From Blepharisma japonicum (Eukaryota; Ciliophora; Heterotrichea; Heterotrichida; Blepharismidae): 22,923 nt of DNA. Location: assembly GCA_949751835.1 (NCBI GenBank), contig CATKHK010000187.1, positions 1-22,923 of the forward strand. Reading direction: 5' to 3'. Each line of letters opens with the position of its first letter. Position 1 is the stretch's first letter. The notes below the pieces were generated by a model, which was not told the origin of the DNA, did not search any database, and was given only the letters and a program-made list of their open reading frames with translations. This document shows positions 10,349 to 19,769 of this stretch, one piece after another. The position numbers and the translations under genes were made by a program.

Positions 10349-11563
10349 ATGGGCTCTATATCAATTAGTGACTATACTAAGCAAGAGACTCTCTATAAAG
10401 AAGGTTCAGTCGAAATTTTCAAAGCAGTTATAAAAACGACAGGCCAAGAAATTGTCATAAAAAAGGTAAAAATTCTATCATCTGAGGAATTGAATGAGAT
10501 ACATAGAGAAGGGTTGATGATGGCAACACTTGAGCATCCTAATTTTGTAAAATTCTATGGTATTTCGCAAGAAGAATCAGGATCTAATAGATTTGTCCTT
10601 TTATTTATGGAATACTTCCCTCGAGGAGATTTGTCAAAAGAAATAAAAAGAAGAATAACTGATAATGAATATTGGGCTGAAGAGGATCTATGAGATTGTT
10701 TTAAATCGCTCACCCAAGCTTATTCATTTTTGCAAAGACAAAGAATAGCCCATAGAAATATAAAGCCCGAAAATATTTTTGTGGGAAATGATGGAACTTT
10801 AAAAGTGTCTGGCTTCCAATGTGCTTTGCAGATAGAAGAGCAGGAAACGAAAACGGCATCAAAATATACAATTGAAGGGACACCACTCTACTTTAGCCCT
10901 AAATTAAGAGAAGCATATATGAATTTTAATTGAGGATTAAGTGATAATTATTGTGTAAAGCATGACCCTTTTAAATCTGATGTGTATTCACTGGGATTGA
11001 TTTTTCTTTATATGGCAAGTTTAAAAGAGTTAGTTGACTTAACAGATTTAAATACCTTTAATTACAAAAAAGCACAAAGAGAAAATGATTTAAGATACTC
11101 TCAAAGGGTAAAGAGCCTTTTAAGATGTATGCTTCGATATAATGAAGCAAAAAGGCCTAACTTTATAAAACTTGAAGAAGTTTTTACAAATAATGCTGAT
11201 GGAAATATACAAGTTCAGCCAAAACTTAACACCGTTAAAATAAAAGCAACGCAAATATCAGATTATCGCATGCTGCAAGATTTCCACTCAATTAAAGTAC
11301 TTTTTAAAACTTCATATATAAATCCATACATTTCATACATTTTACAAGTTATCAAAAATGATGTAAACAGTTACTATGTATGGGCTCTTATAACATTTGC
11401 GAAATCTGTGAACTTTGACATCAAAATTGGCACTCTTACCTATAAGTGTTTAATTTGTAGCACTGGAGACATTAATTTTTTGTTTTCGTGCAATTGTGGA
11501 GCTAAATATTTTATTCATCAAGAGTGCTGAAATCAAAAATTTATTTGCCCTTATTGTTGCTAG
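10349..11563 (+). CDS. Pseudokinase with RING-like finger, C-terminally truncated paralogue (404 aa)
   Basis: It is a tandem duplicate of the preceding gene, sharing MGSISISDY, EHPNFVKFYGISQEES, KRRITDNEYWAE and most of the C-terminal half. The start ATG has the same AAACTAAAA leader as the upstream copy. The beta-3 lysine (VIKKVKI) and helix-C Glu are kept. HRD is HRN at 135-137 and DFG is GFQ at 155-157, more eroded than in its sister. The RING-like Cys/His array is complete up to CPYCC. It then ends at TAG 11561-11563, where the sister gene has CAG (Gln); residual homologous codons continue past the stop. The second zinc cluster is therefore lost. TGA at 10691, 10931 and 11528 is read as Trp. 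Confidence 0.85.
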
Positions 11564-11805
11564 TCCAATGCTCTTTTAAATAATGAAATTACTTAGATAA
11601 TGAAGCAATGCTCTAAAATTGGTTAAGTAACTAATAAAAATAAACAGTGATTAATCTCAATACAACTCTCTATAACATAAAAATTAAATAAAATACCAGC
11701 ACAATTCTCTAGGAAGCTGCATAAGCGAAACATTGGTATGATAGAAATGCAACCACGCTTTCCATAAATAATTAAAATAATACTAAGTTTTTACTAAATA
11801 TAGAT
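11564..11805. other. Convergent 3' intergenic region
   Basis: Spacer between the pseudokinase (plus) and a Kelch-like gene (minus). The first ~30 nt are a remnant of the pseudokinase tail, lost by the CAG to TAG change. The rest is AT-rich and holds nothing recognisable. Confidence 0.5.
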
Positions 11806-12645
11806 TTATTCTAAAGGATATTCCTTATCCCAAATAGATTCATTTCCATATGAAATACTTCCATTAGTTTTGCAAACAGACTTTTTGTCTAAATTAAATT
11901 TCATAATTACAGAATCTATGTTAAAATACCAAGAATTTTTATAAAATATTATATTTGAATAAGATCAAAAATATATTGGTTTGCAAAACCCTACAATATT
12001 CCATCAATAAAGATTGCTTTTATCACTTTCCCATATTGACCCAGAAAAATCGATTAAATAGGCTGCATGTCCAGATTTACATAGAATTTTTGTGCTATCT
12101 TGCTCTAGCTCAAGGGAGCATCAAGAATGAGAATTAGTCCATAAATCAAATACAAAAGCATATACATAATCAAAATAGGCAGCCACAATCATGCCATCTA
12201 AAGATATACAAGTGCAAAAATAATAAACGCAATTTGGAGGTTTTGATAACTTTTCCCATCTCCTTTTAATCAGATTACATCTGCAAAGAGAATCCTTCCC
12301 AAACATATAAACAAAATTATCATGATATGTTGCACAATACCCAATAGTAGATAATTCAGTAGAAAGGGGTTGAATTTTATGATCTTCATCTATTATAAAA
12401 GATGTGCATTTTATATCTGTTGCATTGCTAATACAGCAAAATGATTTGTTGCCAGGTAAAGGACAAATTAAATTAAATCAGTTGGTATAATCTTTAGGAG
12501 CTGATATTCCATAAAAAGCTTTTTCCATAGTCTCAAGATTAATTTCTTCAAGAGTTTCTAGATCATAAGTAGGAATTCAACGAAATTCAGCTGTTTCTAT
12601 TGGCGAATAGTCGTTGTCCAGCATCAGATTATCCAAAATTTTCAT
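11806..12645 (-). CDS. Kelch-like protein (279 aa)
   Basis: On the minus strand an unbroken frame runs from ATG 12645 (MKILDNLMLDNDYS) to TAA 11806-11808, with five in-frame TGA codons read as Trp. The order of blocks matches the gene at 17753-18571: ISAPKDYTNWF, LICPLPGNKSFCC, SFIIDEDHKIQPL, GYCATYHDNFVYMFG, RRWEKLSKPP, CTCISLDGM, CSLELEQDSTKILCKSG, AAYLIDFSGSIWESD and KNSWYFNIDSVIMKFNL. It belongs to the MKIL-starting subgroup, also found in both duplicated blocks. No signal peptide or membrane segment is visible. A cytoplasmic beta-propeller is the likely fold; the Kelch consensus is weaker than in the genes at 1225 and 2391. Function unknown. Confidence 0.85.
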
Positions 12646-12707
12646 TATTTAATGTATTTTTATAATGAATATAAAAAGTGAGCCTTATAGATAATAATTA
12701 TAATTGA

Positions 12708-13032
12708 ATTGAAGAAATTATTATGAAATACTTGCGCTTGTTCTTTCAACAGTTTTGTATTAAATTTCACAATTGCATCATTGATGTTAAAATACTAGGA
12801 GTTCTTATAAATACTTAAGGGAAAATGGTATTATTAAAAGGTGTACAATAACCTATAATGTTTCATACATAAAAATTATTTTTTTCGCTTTTTCATATTA
12901 ATTTAGAAAAATCAATTAAATAAGCAACATTTCCAGATCTGCAAAGCACTTTTGCAATATCTTGACTGAGATCTAAAGAGCAAGAAGAAAAAGAGCAAGT
13001 ACACAAATCATATAAAAATATATATAGAAATT
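12708..13032 (-). pseudogene. Relic of a Kelch-like gene (C-terminal third)
   Basis: This minus-strand stretch aligns closely with the C-terminal third and 3' flank of the gene at 17753-18571, from the CSFSSC segment to its stop and on into the downstream spacer (down to about 12666). Small indels break the frame several times, including a lost base near the fragment matching KNSWYFNI. Homology ends abruptly near 13032. It is a partial, decayed duplicate placed just upstream of the start of the gene at 11806-12645. Confidence 0.75.
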
Positions 13033-13288
13033 TATAAGTAAAAGCAAGCTATTTGTAAAGAGATCCAAAAGCATGATTTTGAAAGATGGGCATTTTTGAC
13101 ATTATGGATACTGAATTAGACAATATTACTAAAACTTTAATACTACCAATAAGTTATATTAAAAGTTTTAAGGCTCATACTTTAATATTTTATTTTTTTC
13201 ATAAACAACAAGAGAACTTCGAAACTTTTGGTCAAATTAAAAATATTAACAAAGAATACTATGCAAGATGCATCCATATAGCATGTAA

Positions 13289-14732
13289 TTAAATATTATT
13301 AAAGTGTGTATTTGGGCAATTATAAATTTCAATTGGAAATGGTTTTCTACATTCTATGCATACTACTTCTTTCAAATCAAAACACGCACTAATACTCAAT
13401 GAACAGTTGACATAGTTTAAAAAATTCATCTTTGCAATATTTATATCCACAATCATGGGTAAGCTCATCACTATTACATAATTCACAACTATTAATACTC
13501 CTAAATCCATTATTTTCATCACTGTCAAATTCTTCCTCTAATATTGTATTTTTTTCATATTGTTTAACTTCTTCCTGATGATTTGCAGAAATAGTCTCAC
13601 CTTGTTTAATTTCTTCCTGAGTATTTGTAGAAATCGTCAGACCTTGCTTAATTTCTTCCTGAAATTTTACTGAATCACTTTGCATATAATATCTTTTATC
13701 AGATGAATGGGGATTATAAAAGTCTCCAATAAGACCATTTTTATTACTGTTAAATCCCTGAAAAAGAAATATACTTTCTGCATTCCCCCCTTTAAATCAG
13801 AAATCGGTGGAGTTGGTACCTAGACGAGTTGTATCATGTGGATCAGATGTTTCGATTTCTTGCCCTATTTTTTGTAATAACTCCAAGACCTTTCCGATTT
13901 TAGGCCTATTTTTATAGTCATCAGCGAGCATTCATTTTAATAAAAGTATCAAATTTGCGGGTCGATTTCTCAATTTATTATCAACTATTTCGAAAATTTC
14001 ATTTTCTGAAGCAGGAAAATTTGCATAAAGATCTAATGCAGCCATCTCATAAAAAGTTTTCCCAACTGACCATACTTCTTCTTCTTTAAGCCTATTTTCT
14101 TCAGATCTCTTCTTTCCGTCAGCTTTATCAACAGGAAGACTTTTTCGGTGTTCTAAATAGCTTGGCGACATGTAAATTTCTGTTCCGTTTGCTGTATATT
14201 TTGACTCTCCAATTCTAATTTCTTTTGATTCACCAAAGTCTCCAATTCTAAGTACTTCATGATTTTTAACAAAAATATTGTCAGGCTTCATATCTCTATG
14301 GATGTAGTTATTGCTGTGCAAAATTTCTATTACTCCTGCAATAGTAATAAAATGATTTATCAGCTCTGAGTCAGTCCATGGTGTATTTTCATTCTTTCTT
14401 CTTTCAATCACTTTTGAGACACTGCCACAGTCACAGTATTCCATAAAAATCCTAAATGTTCCATCAAATTCTGTATGGTAATAATGCTTTACAATGTTTG
14501 GGTGAAGTGCTGACAAGTCCTCCAAAAATTTCGCTTCTTTTTTATATTTTGTGAGAACTTTATAAAATGGTTTTAAAATTGCAAATTTTGGGAAATCTCG
14601 AGGACGTTCTTGAAAAGTAAATTTAACAACTTTCAATGTTTTTTGGATTGATTTGTCATGAGAATCTAAAATATTGAATTGCTGATAATATGCAGATTTA
14701 AAATCTTCTTCGCTATGATTGCTTCTCATCAT
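13289..14732 (-). CDS. Ser/Thr-type protein kinase with C-terminal zinc finger; one 16-nt intron (475 aa)
   Basis: The minus-strand ATG is at 14732 (a second Met follows directly). The kinase domain covers residues ~45-290: beta-3 lysine in FAILKPF (K54), KKEAKFLEDL with the helix-C Glu, hinge FMEYCDCGSVS, intact HRDMKPDN (145-152), intact DFG (165-167), GTEIYMSP and EEEVWSVGKTFYEM. The glycine loop is not recognisable. TGA codons follow LLLK and STDF and are read as Trp. Then comes a 14-residue repeat (QEEIKQGLTISTNT, QEEIKQGETISANH, and a partial third). From C416 a zinc-finger-like Cys/His array begins (CELC, HDC, YC). It continues after a 16-nt intron into CQLACFDLKEVVCIEC and NCPN, ending at TAA 13289-13291. 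Exon length is divisible by three only with the intron removed. Probably an active kinase; substrate unknown. Confidence 0.85.
13389..13404 (-). other. 16-nt spliceosomal intron
   Basis: On the minus strand GTTCATTGAGTATTAG starts with GT and ends with TAG. Its removal bypasses an in-frame TAG and shifts into the frame that carries the remaining zinc-finger cysteines (VVCIECRKPF). Neighbouring GT..AG pairs near this length give the wrong phase. Introns of 15-16 nt are characteristic of heterotrich ciliates. Confidence 0.65.
13560..13672 (-). repeat. 42-nt coding repeat in the kinase linker
   Basis: Two full and one partial copies of a 42-nt unit encode QEEIKQ followed by eight variable residues, in the linker between kinase domain and zinc finger. 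Copies differ at several bases, so the expansion is not very recent. The unit is polar and may form a short helix. Confidence 0.7.
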
Positions 14733-15044
14733 TCTACAAAATAAATATGAATTTTGATTATAAATGATGTGAATTTATATAAAATTATAAAAATTATAAT
14801 TTATTTAGGCATTGTATTCCATTGCGCCATAGAATATAGATTGGTCAAAAGCTAGAAATTTCTTTTAATTGAGAATTTTAAGACAATTTTTTAGAAAAGT
14901 AGTGATATATATTGATTCAGCTGAAACTATTTTTTTGCCTCTATTTTTTATAATTTGCAGCCTATTATTTAATTACTAGCTGTTCTGTTTTAGCTTCTTG
15001 AGTTCCTAAATACCTAATTATACAATAAAAACTGCTAATTGAAA
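14733..15044. other. Divergent intergenic region
   Basis: Lies between the kinase start (minus) and duplicated block A (plus). It is AT-rich, with no coding sequence, tRNA-like structure or strong repeat recognised. The kinase promoter must lie here, but no motif stands out. Confidence 0.5.
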
Positions 15045-15300
15045 AAATTATTAATCCTGAAGAGACCTCGAGGAAGCAGCTTGCATATGATATTTGTCAG
15101 ATAATAAATATTTTGTTGTTGAAGTTTTGAATGAGAGCATTGATAATATTTATTTTATAATCGATGATGACTATTCTACCTACATTTTCCCTTCAGAAGA
15201 CATATATATAGGATATTCTGTAGCTTATTATAATAATTGTGTCTATATTTGTGGAAATGCAAATGCTGCTAGATTTAATTTAGTTAAGTATATTTTAATA
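15045..15300 (+). pseudogene. Relic of an MKIL-type Kelch-like gene (copy A)
   Basis: The DNA follows the middle of the gene at 16840-17631. The correct frame gives RDLEEAACIWYLSDNK, parallel to RDLDEASCMCFLPDNK, and after shifts IYFIIDDDYS, YYNNCVYICGNANAARF. It lacks both ends and has at least two frameshifts. It also lacks one A present in copy B (near 15110). The 74-codon frame at 15094-15318 is a by-product of this decay. Confidence 0.7.
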
Positions 15301-15335
15301 CATCATTTAAACAAATAATCATAAACTTAATATTA

Positions 15336-16276
15336 ATGGAAACCTTCTTCTCAACAGAAAGTAAACAACCTTGAAAGCTGCCTCTACGATCTCATCAAAA
15401 AAATGATATCCGAACATCCAAATTTAAGTGATTTAGCGATGATTTTCCAGCTTTCTACGAATATGATTTTAAAACTTCAAAAGAAGCTTATTATCAGCAC
15501 AATCTTTCAAATACCTTCGCTTGTCAGATTAGATGCATGTGCCCTTTACCTGATAAAACACTTTTTGGCTACTCAAATTGGAGTGATTGATCTGAAGAAG
15601 GTGGCACTCTTTTTATAATAGACGAATTAAATGATATTAAAATCATTCAAAATTATAGCTTCTCTATAAACAGCTTGTATAGCTGAAATCAAAAGGAAAT
15701 TCTTTTCATGGAAGACGAAAAAAATGTTCTGCAAACATTTTTTATAAGGTCAAATTATACAGACATTCCTGGAACTTATTATAACAATTTATTTATATAT
15801 CAATGAAAAATATAGTAGGATTTGATCTGGTTAATCAAAGATGACATACAATAGTGAAAACAAAAGAAGAGCAGTCCTGATGCACTTCTATATCATTTAA
15901 TAACTTGATTTTGGCTTTAGAATATGAAAGCGAAAATATCTATATTATAGATCTTTTAATTTTATCAATTTCGTCGTATTCTCTTCCAATTGCAAAGCGC
16001 AGTGTAAAACGCAGTGCAAAAATGCTTTTCAGCTTTGACAACGTAGTGTATTTGGTTGATTTTTTTGGGAAAATATTAGAAAGCTCTATAGATGACCCTT
16101 TTAATTGAAAAATTATAAAAGATTCTAAATTTATATGTGCTCATTTTCTGTATTCTTATAGTGCATTTTGTAATAATTGTTGATACATGATAATTGATGA
16201 TTTTCAGGTTTGTAGTTTTGACTTAAACCAAAAGAACCTTAAAAAGCTTGATTTGTCTCTTAAAAAAGGAGATTAA
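15336..16276 (+). pseudogene. Kelch-like protein, copy A, frameshifted
   Basis: It starts METFFSTESKQPWKLPLRS and follows the intact copy B gene (20063-20989) throughout. Blocks include CMCPLPDKTLFGYSNW, GTLFIIDE, the blade YYNN, a Trp-containing RWHTIV, NVVYLVDFFGKILESS and PFNW. A three-T run at 15788-15790 is one T shorter than in copy B. The frame is lost after GTYYNN and ends at TAG 15813-15815; the rest continues in another frame to TAA 16274-16276. It also has a 12-bp tandem duplication (KRSV inserted in IAKRSAKM, near 15992-16015). Either a recent pseudogene or a homopolymer read error. Many TGA codons fall on Trp positions shared with copy B. Confidence 0.75.
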
Positions 16277-16839
16277 ATTACTTAAAAAACATTAAAAAAC
16301 ATTAATTACAGACTAATAAATTATTCATCTCTTGGAAATTTTTAGCAAGAAAAGCAGATAGTTTAAGAGTCTGCTTATTTTGCAAACTTTGTTGAAAATT
16401 CTAGGAAAGGATATATTAATTTTAGACATAATTAATTATTTTAAATATAATAGAGTCTGCATATTTGTTCAGCTTCTTAATGAAATTAAGATAAATAATT
16501 ATATCAATTTTCAAGAGATTGGAATTGAAACTTTAAAGCTTATATAATATATTTCTGAATCATAAGAGTAGATTTTTGAAAATGTGCTTATGTTATATAG
16601 AACTAAAATGACGAGATCTGATCTAATTATCTCTTAAAACAGTTTATAGTTTGAATCCCTTCAATTTAAACCAGTTTAATTTTTTTCAGAAACAAATTAT
16701 CTAAAATTTTAAAAATAGCTAGCATAAATTTTATATAGATATATGAGTTTAATCCCTAGAGAATGAGCTAATGCTCTAGCTCAATTGTAGCTGAATTGAT
16801 GACTTTCAGATTATCTAGCTAATAAAAAGAATAATTAAT
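16277..16839. other. Conserved noncoding region upstream of the MKIL-type gene (copy A)
   Basis: About 560 bp without a convincing reading frame, yet almost identical in copy B (20990-21553) and recognisable in the third copy (22430-22812). It contains a 7-bp hairpin (AAGCAGA 16352-16358 with TCTGCTT 16370-16376), the string GAAAATTCTAG at 16394-16404, and an AATTAATATG start context shared by all three genes. It probably holds the promoter. No RNA gene was recognised. Confidence 0.5.
16352..16376 (+). repeat. Conserved hairpin upstream of MKIL-type gene (copy A)
   Basis: AAGCAGA pairs with TCTGCTT across an 11-nt loop containing AGTTTAAGA. Copy B (21067-21090) keeps the stem with one mismatch. 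The third copy (22470-22492) keeps six pairs although nearby bases diverged. Function unknown. Confidence 0.45.
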
Positions 16840-17631
16840 ATGAAAATTTTAGAAAATATAGCACCAATGAGTCAAGACACTGAAACTGAAACATCAAAAT
16901 TAATGTGATTTTCAGGCCAACCATATGATCTTCATGTATTTAATCTGGAATCCAGAAGTAAAACTACTCAGAATATTATTCTTGAAAGAGACCTTGATGA
17001 AGCATCTTGCATGTGCTTTTTGCCAGATAATAAAATGCTTTGTTGTGGAAGTTTTAAATGAAAAAAATTTTACAAAATTTATTTTATAATTGATAAAGAT
17101 TATTCTGTCAGAATCCTCCCTCCACTAGACATATATATGTGATGTTCTGCTACTTATTACAATAATTTTGCTTATATTTGTGGGGATGCAACTGTTGCTA
17201 GATTTGATTTAATTAATTGGAGATGAGAAAAACTAATAATGCTCAGTGTCTGATTATATTCGCATACTTCTATGCAATTCAACGAAATGATTTTAATTTC
17301 AGCACAATATTATAAGGGTATTTTTGTGCTAGATTTATTAACTTTGTCTTTTTCTTCATGCCAACTTGAATTTGAAATAACTAAAACAAGATTCCTTTGC
17401 AAATGGGAAAATTCTGCTTATTTGGTTGATTTTTCTGGAAAAATATATAAGAGTGATAATAGTAATCCTTTCAATTGGAATTTTATAGGAAATTGCAACC
17501 CTTTAGATTGTTGCATATATGGGCATAAAACTTTCTATAAGGATTCATTGTATTTTTATGGAGGCTCCTATATTTTTAAATTTGATCTGAACAAAATGAA
17601 ATTAGAAAAATTTGATTTGCCATTTTATTAG
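16840..17631 (+). CDS. Kelch-like protein, MKIL type, copy A (263 aa)
   Basis: An unbroken frame runs from ATG 16840 (MKILENIAPMSQDTETETSK) to TAG 17629-17631, with several TGA codons read as Trp. Blocks in order: CMCFLPDNKMLCCGSFKW, IYFIIDKDYSVRILPP, TYYNNFAYICGDATVARFDL, WRWEKL, ILISAQYYKGIFVLDL, CKWENSAYLVDFSGKIYKSD and YKDSLYFYGGSYIFKFDLNK. At the conserved PFNW site it uses TGG where most relatives use TGA, which supports the code assignment. It closely matches copy B at 21554 and the start of a third copy at 22813. No targeting signal is visible. Probable beta-propeller protein of unknown role, convergent with the gene at 17753. Confidence 0.88.
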
Positions 17632-17752
17632 TAAATCATAAAACTACATAAAAATCATAATAATTAATAATAATTATGTTACTATAAAGGAAAATATAAT
17701 AATAATCTTATAAAAAATATAAAAAATGAACCTTATAAATAATAATTATAAT

Positions 17753-18571
17753 TTAGTCGAAGGGATTATCATATGAAATACTTGCGTTTGTTCTTTCAAC
17801 AGATTTTGTATCCAAATTAAATTTCATAATTGCATTATCGATGTTAAAATACCAGGAGTTCTTATAAAATACTTTAATAGAAATAGTTGAATAATTAAAA
17901 AGTATACAAGAACCTATAAAGCTTCATGCATAAAAATTATTTTTGTCGCTTTCCAATATTAATCCAGAAAAATCAATTAAATAAGCCACATTTCCAGATC
18001 TGCAAAGCACTTTTGTGACATCTTGGCCCAGATTCAAAGAGCAAGAAGAAAAAGAGCAAGCCCGCAAATCAAATATAAATAGATATGTGGAATAATACCC
18101 TGTAATCAATATCACATTACTTAACGATATACAAGTGGACAAATTATTACAACCAGGCGTTTTTGTTAGCTTTTGCCACCTTTTTTTAGTCAAATTATAT
18201 CTCAAAATAGAATCATCTCCAAACATGTAAACAAAATTGTTGTAAAATGTTGCACAATATCCATGAGCAAATATTTTAGAAGGAAGAGCTTGAATATTAT
18301 GATCTTCGTCTATTATAAAAGCAATACCATATAGTTTGTATTTCCTTGTAGGACCTCGATAGCAAAAAAACTTGTTCCCAGGCAAAGAGCATATACAAGT
18401 AAACCAATAAATATGATCTTTAGGAGCTGAAATTTCAAGAGTATCTGTTTCCATAGTTTCAAGATTAACTTCTTCAAAATCATATGGATCACCTATGTAA
18501 GTCCAACAAAATTTTGATGTTTCGACTTCGATTTCTTGGCAATCTAACACCAGCTTTTCCAGAATTTTCAT
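17753..18571 (-). CDS. Kelch-like protein, MKIL type (272 aa)
   Basis: On the minus strand the frame runs from ATG 18571 (MKILEKLVLDCQEIEVETSK) to TAA 17753-17755, through a TGA at 17924 read as Trp that would otherwise cut off the last ~57 residues. Blocks: ISAPKDHIYWF, CICSLPGNKFFCY, AFIIDEDHNIQALP, GYCATFYNNFVYMFGDD, LTKKRWQKLTKTPG, CTCISLSNVI, CSFSSCSLNLGQDVTKVLC, VAYLIDFSGLILESD and KNSWYFNIDNAIMKFNLD. It is the closest intact relative of the gene at 11806-12645 and the parent type of the relic at 12708-13032. It lies between duplicated blocks A and B and is not itself repeated there. Beta-propeller fold likely; role unknown. Confidence 0.88.
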
Positions 18572-18591
18572 TTACTTATTAATTACTAGGA

Positions 18592-18872
18592 ATTATGATA
18601 TAATTTTTAAATTCTTATTTGAAGTTCCTTTAGAATTGGCTTCTAATATAAAAATTTGGCTTATTTATTCAAATTAAAGAATAATAAACAAAAGCGTAGT
18701 TAAAGATGCTTTTAATGAAAAATGTAGGCATGTTAATCGAATTTGTATGTTTAGAAATAGCTCATTGAGCTTATTATAGTAGATCAATTATTTTGATATT
18801 TGAAAATCAGTTTATGAAGAAAAACGGTGACAAATATCGAAAGAGTAATAATTAAATGAATTTTCTAATCTA
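18592..18872 (+). pseudogene. Relic of the Kelch-like gene at 7449 (C-terminal part)
   Basis: The DNA follows the last ~95 codons of the gene at 7449-8329: GAAGTTCCTTTAGAATTGGC matches its EIPLELA segment, then come GTTAATCGAATT, a CATTGAGCTTATTATAGT segment and AAAGAGTAATAATTAAATG near the end. Frameshifts and stops are numerous. Its left edge lies next to the point where the gene at 7449 carries the 47-bp insertion. Confidence 0.65.
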
Positions 18873-19448
18873 ACTAAAATATTGCTTTAAGCTACTTTAA
18901 CAAAATTAATATATTTTTCAAATATATTTCAGAAATTCAATTTTTAATAAGCTAATATTCTGCTAGATTTATATTTATTAATATATTTAAATAAGCAATT
19001 ATTTATCCAATATATGATTAAAAATTAACAGAAAACTATCGAGTAACCCTTGTATAGAGAGACTTAACAATTAATATTTTATTAAACAAATACAGAGACA
19101 ATTTTATTGCTTTTATTTAGGTTACTTTCTCCACAATTTTATGGAAGAAATTATTAAAATAAAGTGTAGAAAATTTATTCTGATTTATATTTGCATGAAG
19201 TGTTTTGATGATATAGAATTCACTAGATATGGCATTATATTATTGAAGCTCTCAATAAAAAGGGCTACTTTCATATAAAAGGAATAAAGGTCTCTTTTAC
19301 GCTCTTAAAATTGTTGGCCAACAAGAATAGGAAGTGTGTGATACACTATTTCAAGGTAAGATTTAAGATTTTTTAGGTTTATAAATAAAGAAACAGTTTC
19401 AATTTCCTTATCTTCAGCAGCAATATTTTCGAATAAATATTGATATTT

Positions 19449-19572
19449 TTAATAAAATTTCTATGGAAACAATTGTTAAATTCTTTAGAACCAATGAAAG
19501 AAAAATTTAAATCAATTTTAATTTTAATAAAAGTTATTTTTAATAGCAATTTTCCATAGAATTTATAAGTAT
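19449..19572. repeat. Imperfect inverted repeat
   Basis: An arm around AAATTTCTATGGAAACAATT (19455-19474) has a near-complement at 19547-19564 (CAATTTTCCATAGAATTT), with outer partial pairing of TTAATA-type sequence. About 70 nt separate the arms. It may be a small non-autonomous element or chance in AT-rich DNA. Confidence 0.35.
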
Positions 19573-19744
19573 TAAATTCCTTTAGCAATGTTTACAAAGT
19601 TATATTTGAGCAATATGGCTATCTTAATAAAATATGCTAAAAATTTTAGGATGTTTTAACTTTAATTACAACAGTAACTAAGCACTAGCAATGAGAATAA
19701 AGCATTCAAATATTGATCAGATTGGCTGCGTTACTAGTGGTTTT

Positions 19745-19765
19745 GTTCCCTCATTGAGAGGGAGC
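19745..19765 (+). repeat. GC-rich hairpin next to the left edge of block B
   Basis: TCCCTC (19747-19752) pairs perfectly with GAGGGA (19758-19763) around ATTGA. One G-T and one G-C pair extend it. It stands out in a ~70% A/T setting and ends five bases before the duplicated sequence starts at 19770. It is absent from the left edge of copy A. Confidence 0.45.
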
Positions 19766-19769
19766 CAGG

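Larger units (their letters stand above)
15045..17677 (+). repeat. Duplicated block, copy A
   Basis: This block holds, in order, a Kelch relic, a four-bladed-type Kelch-like gene, a ~560-bp conserved noncoding stretch and an MKIL-type Kelch-like gene. It is repeated in the same orientation at 19770-22390 with a few percent substitutions and scattered short indels. Similarity starts sharply at AAATTATTAATCCTGAAGAG and ends shortly after the last gene's TAG. Confidence 0.9.
18572..19769. other. Long intergenic region between blocks A and B
   Basis: About 1.2 kb of AT-rich DNA. It contains the relic at 18592-18872, an imperfect inverted repeat at 19449-19572 and a GC-richer hairpin at 19745-19765. 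A 69-codon minus-strand frame at 19379-19588 is K/I/F-rich and overlaps the inverted repeat, so I do not call it a gene. Nothing else was recognised. Confidence 0.5.

Noticed and set aside
13086-13292. 68-codon plus-strand frame starting MGIFDIMDTELDN
   Set aside because: It overlaps the end of the kinase gene and matches nothing recognisable. No clear upstream signal, and too short to trust. It could be a small gene, but support is lacking.
16640-16830. tRNA-like strings (GTTTGAATCCC and TAGCTCAATTG)
   Set aside because: They resemble B-box and A-box motifs but are in the wrong order and spacing. No cloverleaf with an acceptor stem could be built.
19379-19588. 69-codon minus-strand frame
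   Set aside because: Rich in K, I, F and L, as expected from AT-rich noncoding DNA, and it overlaps an inverted repeat.
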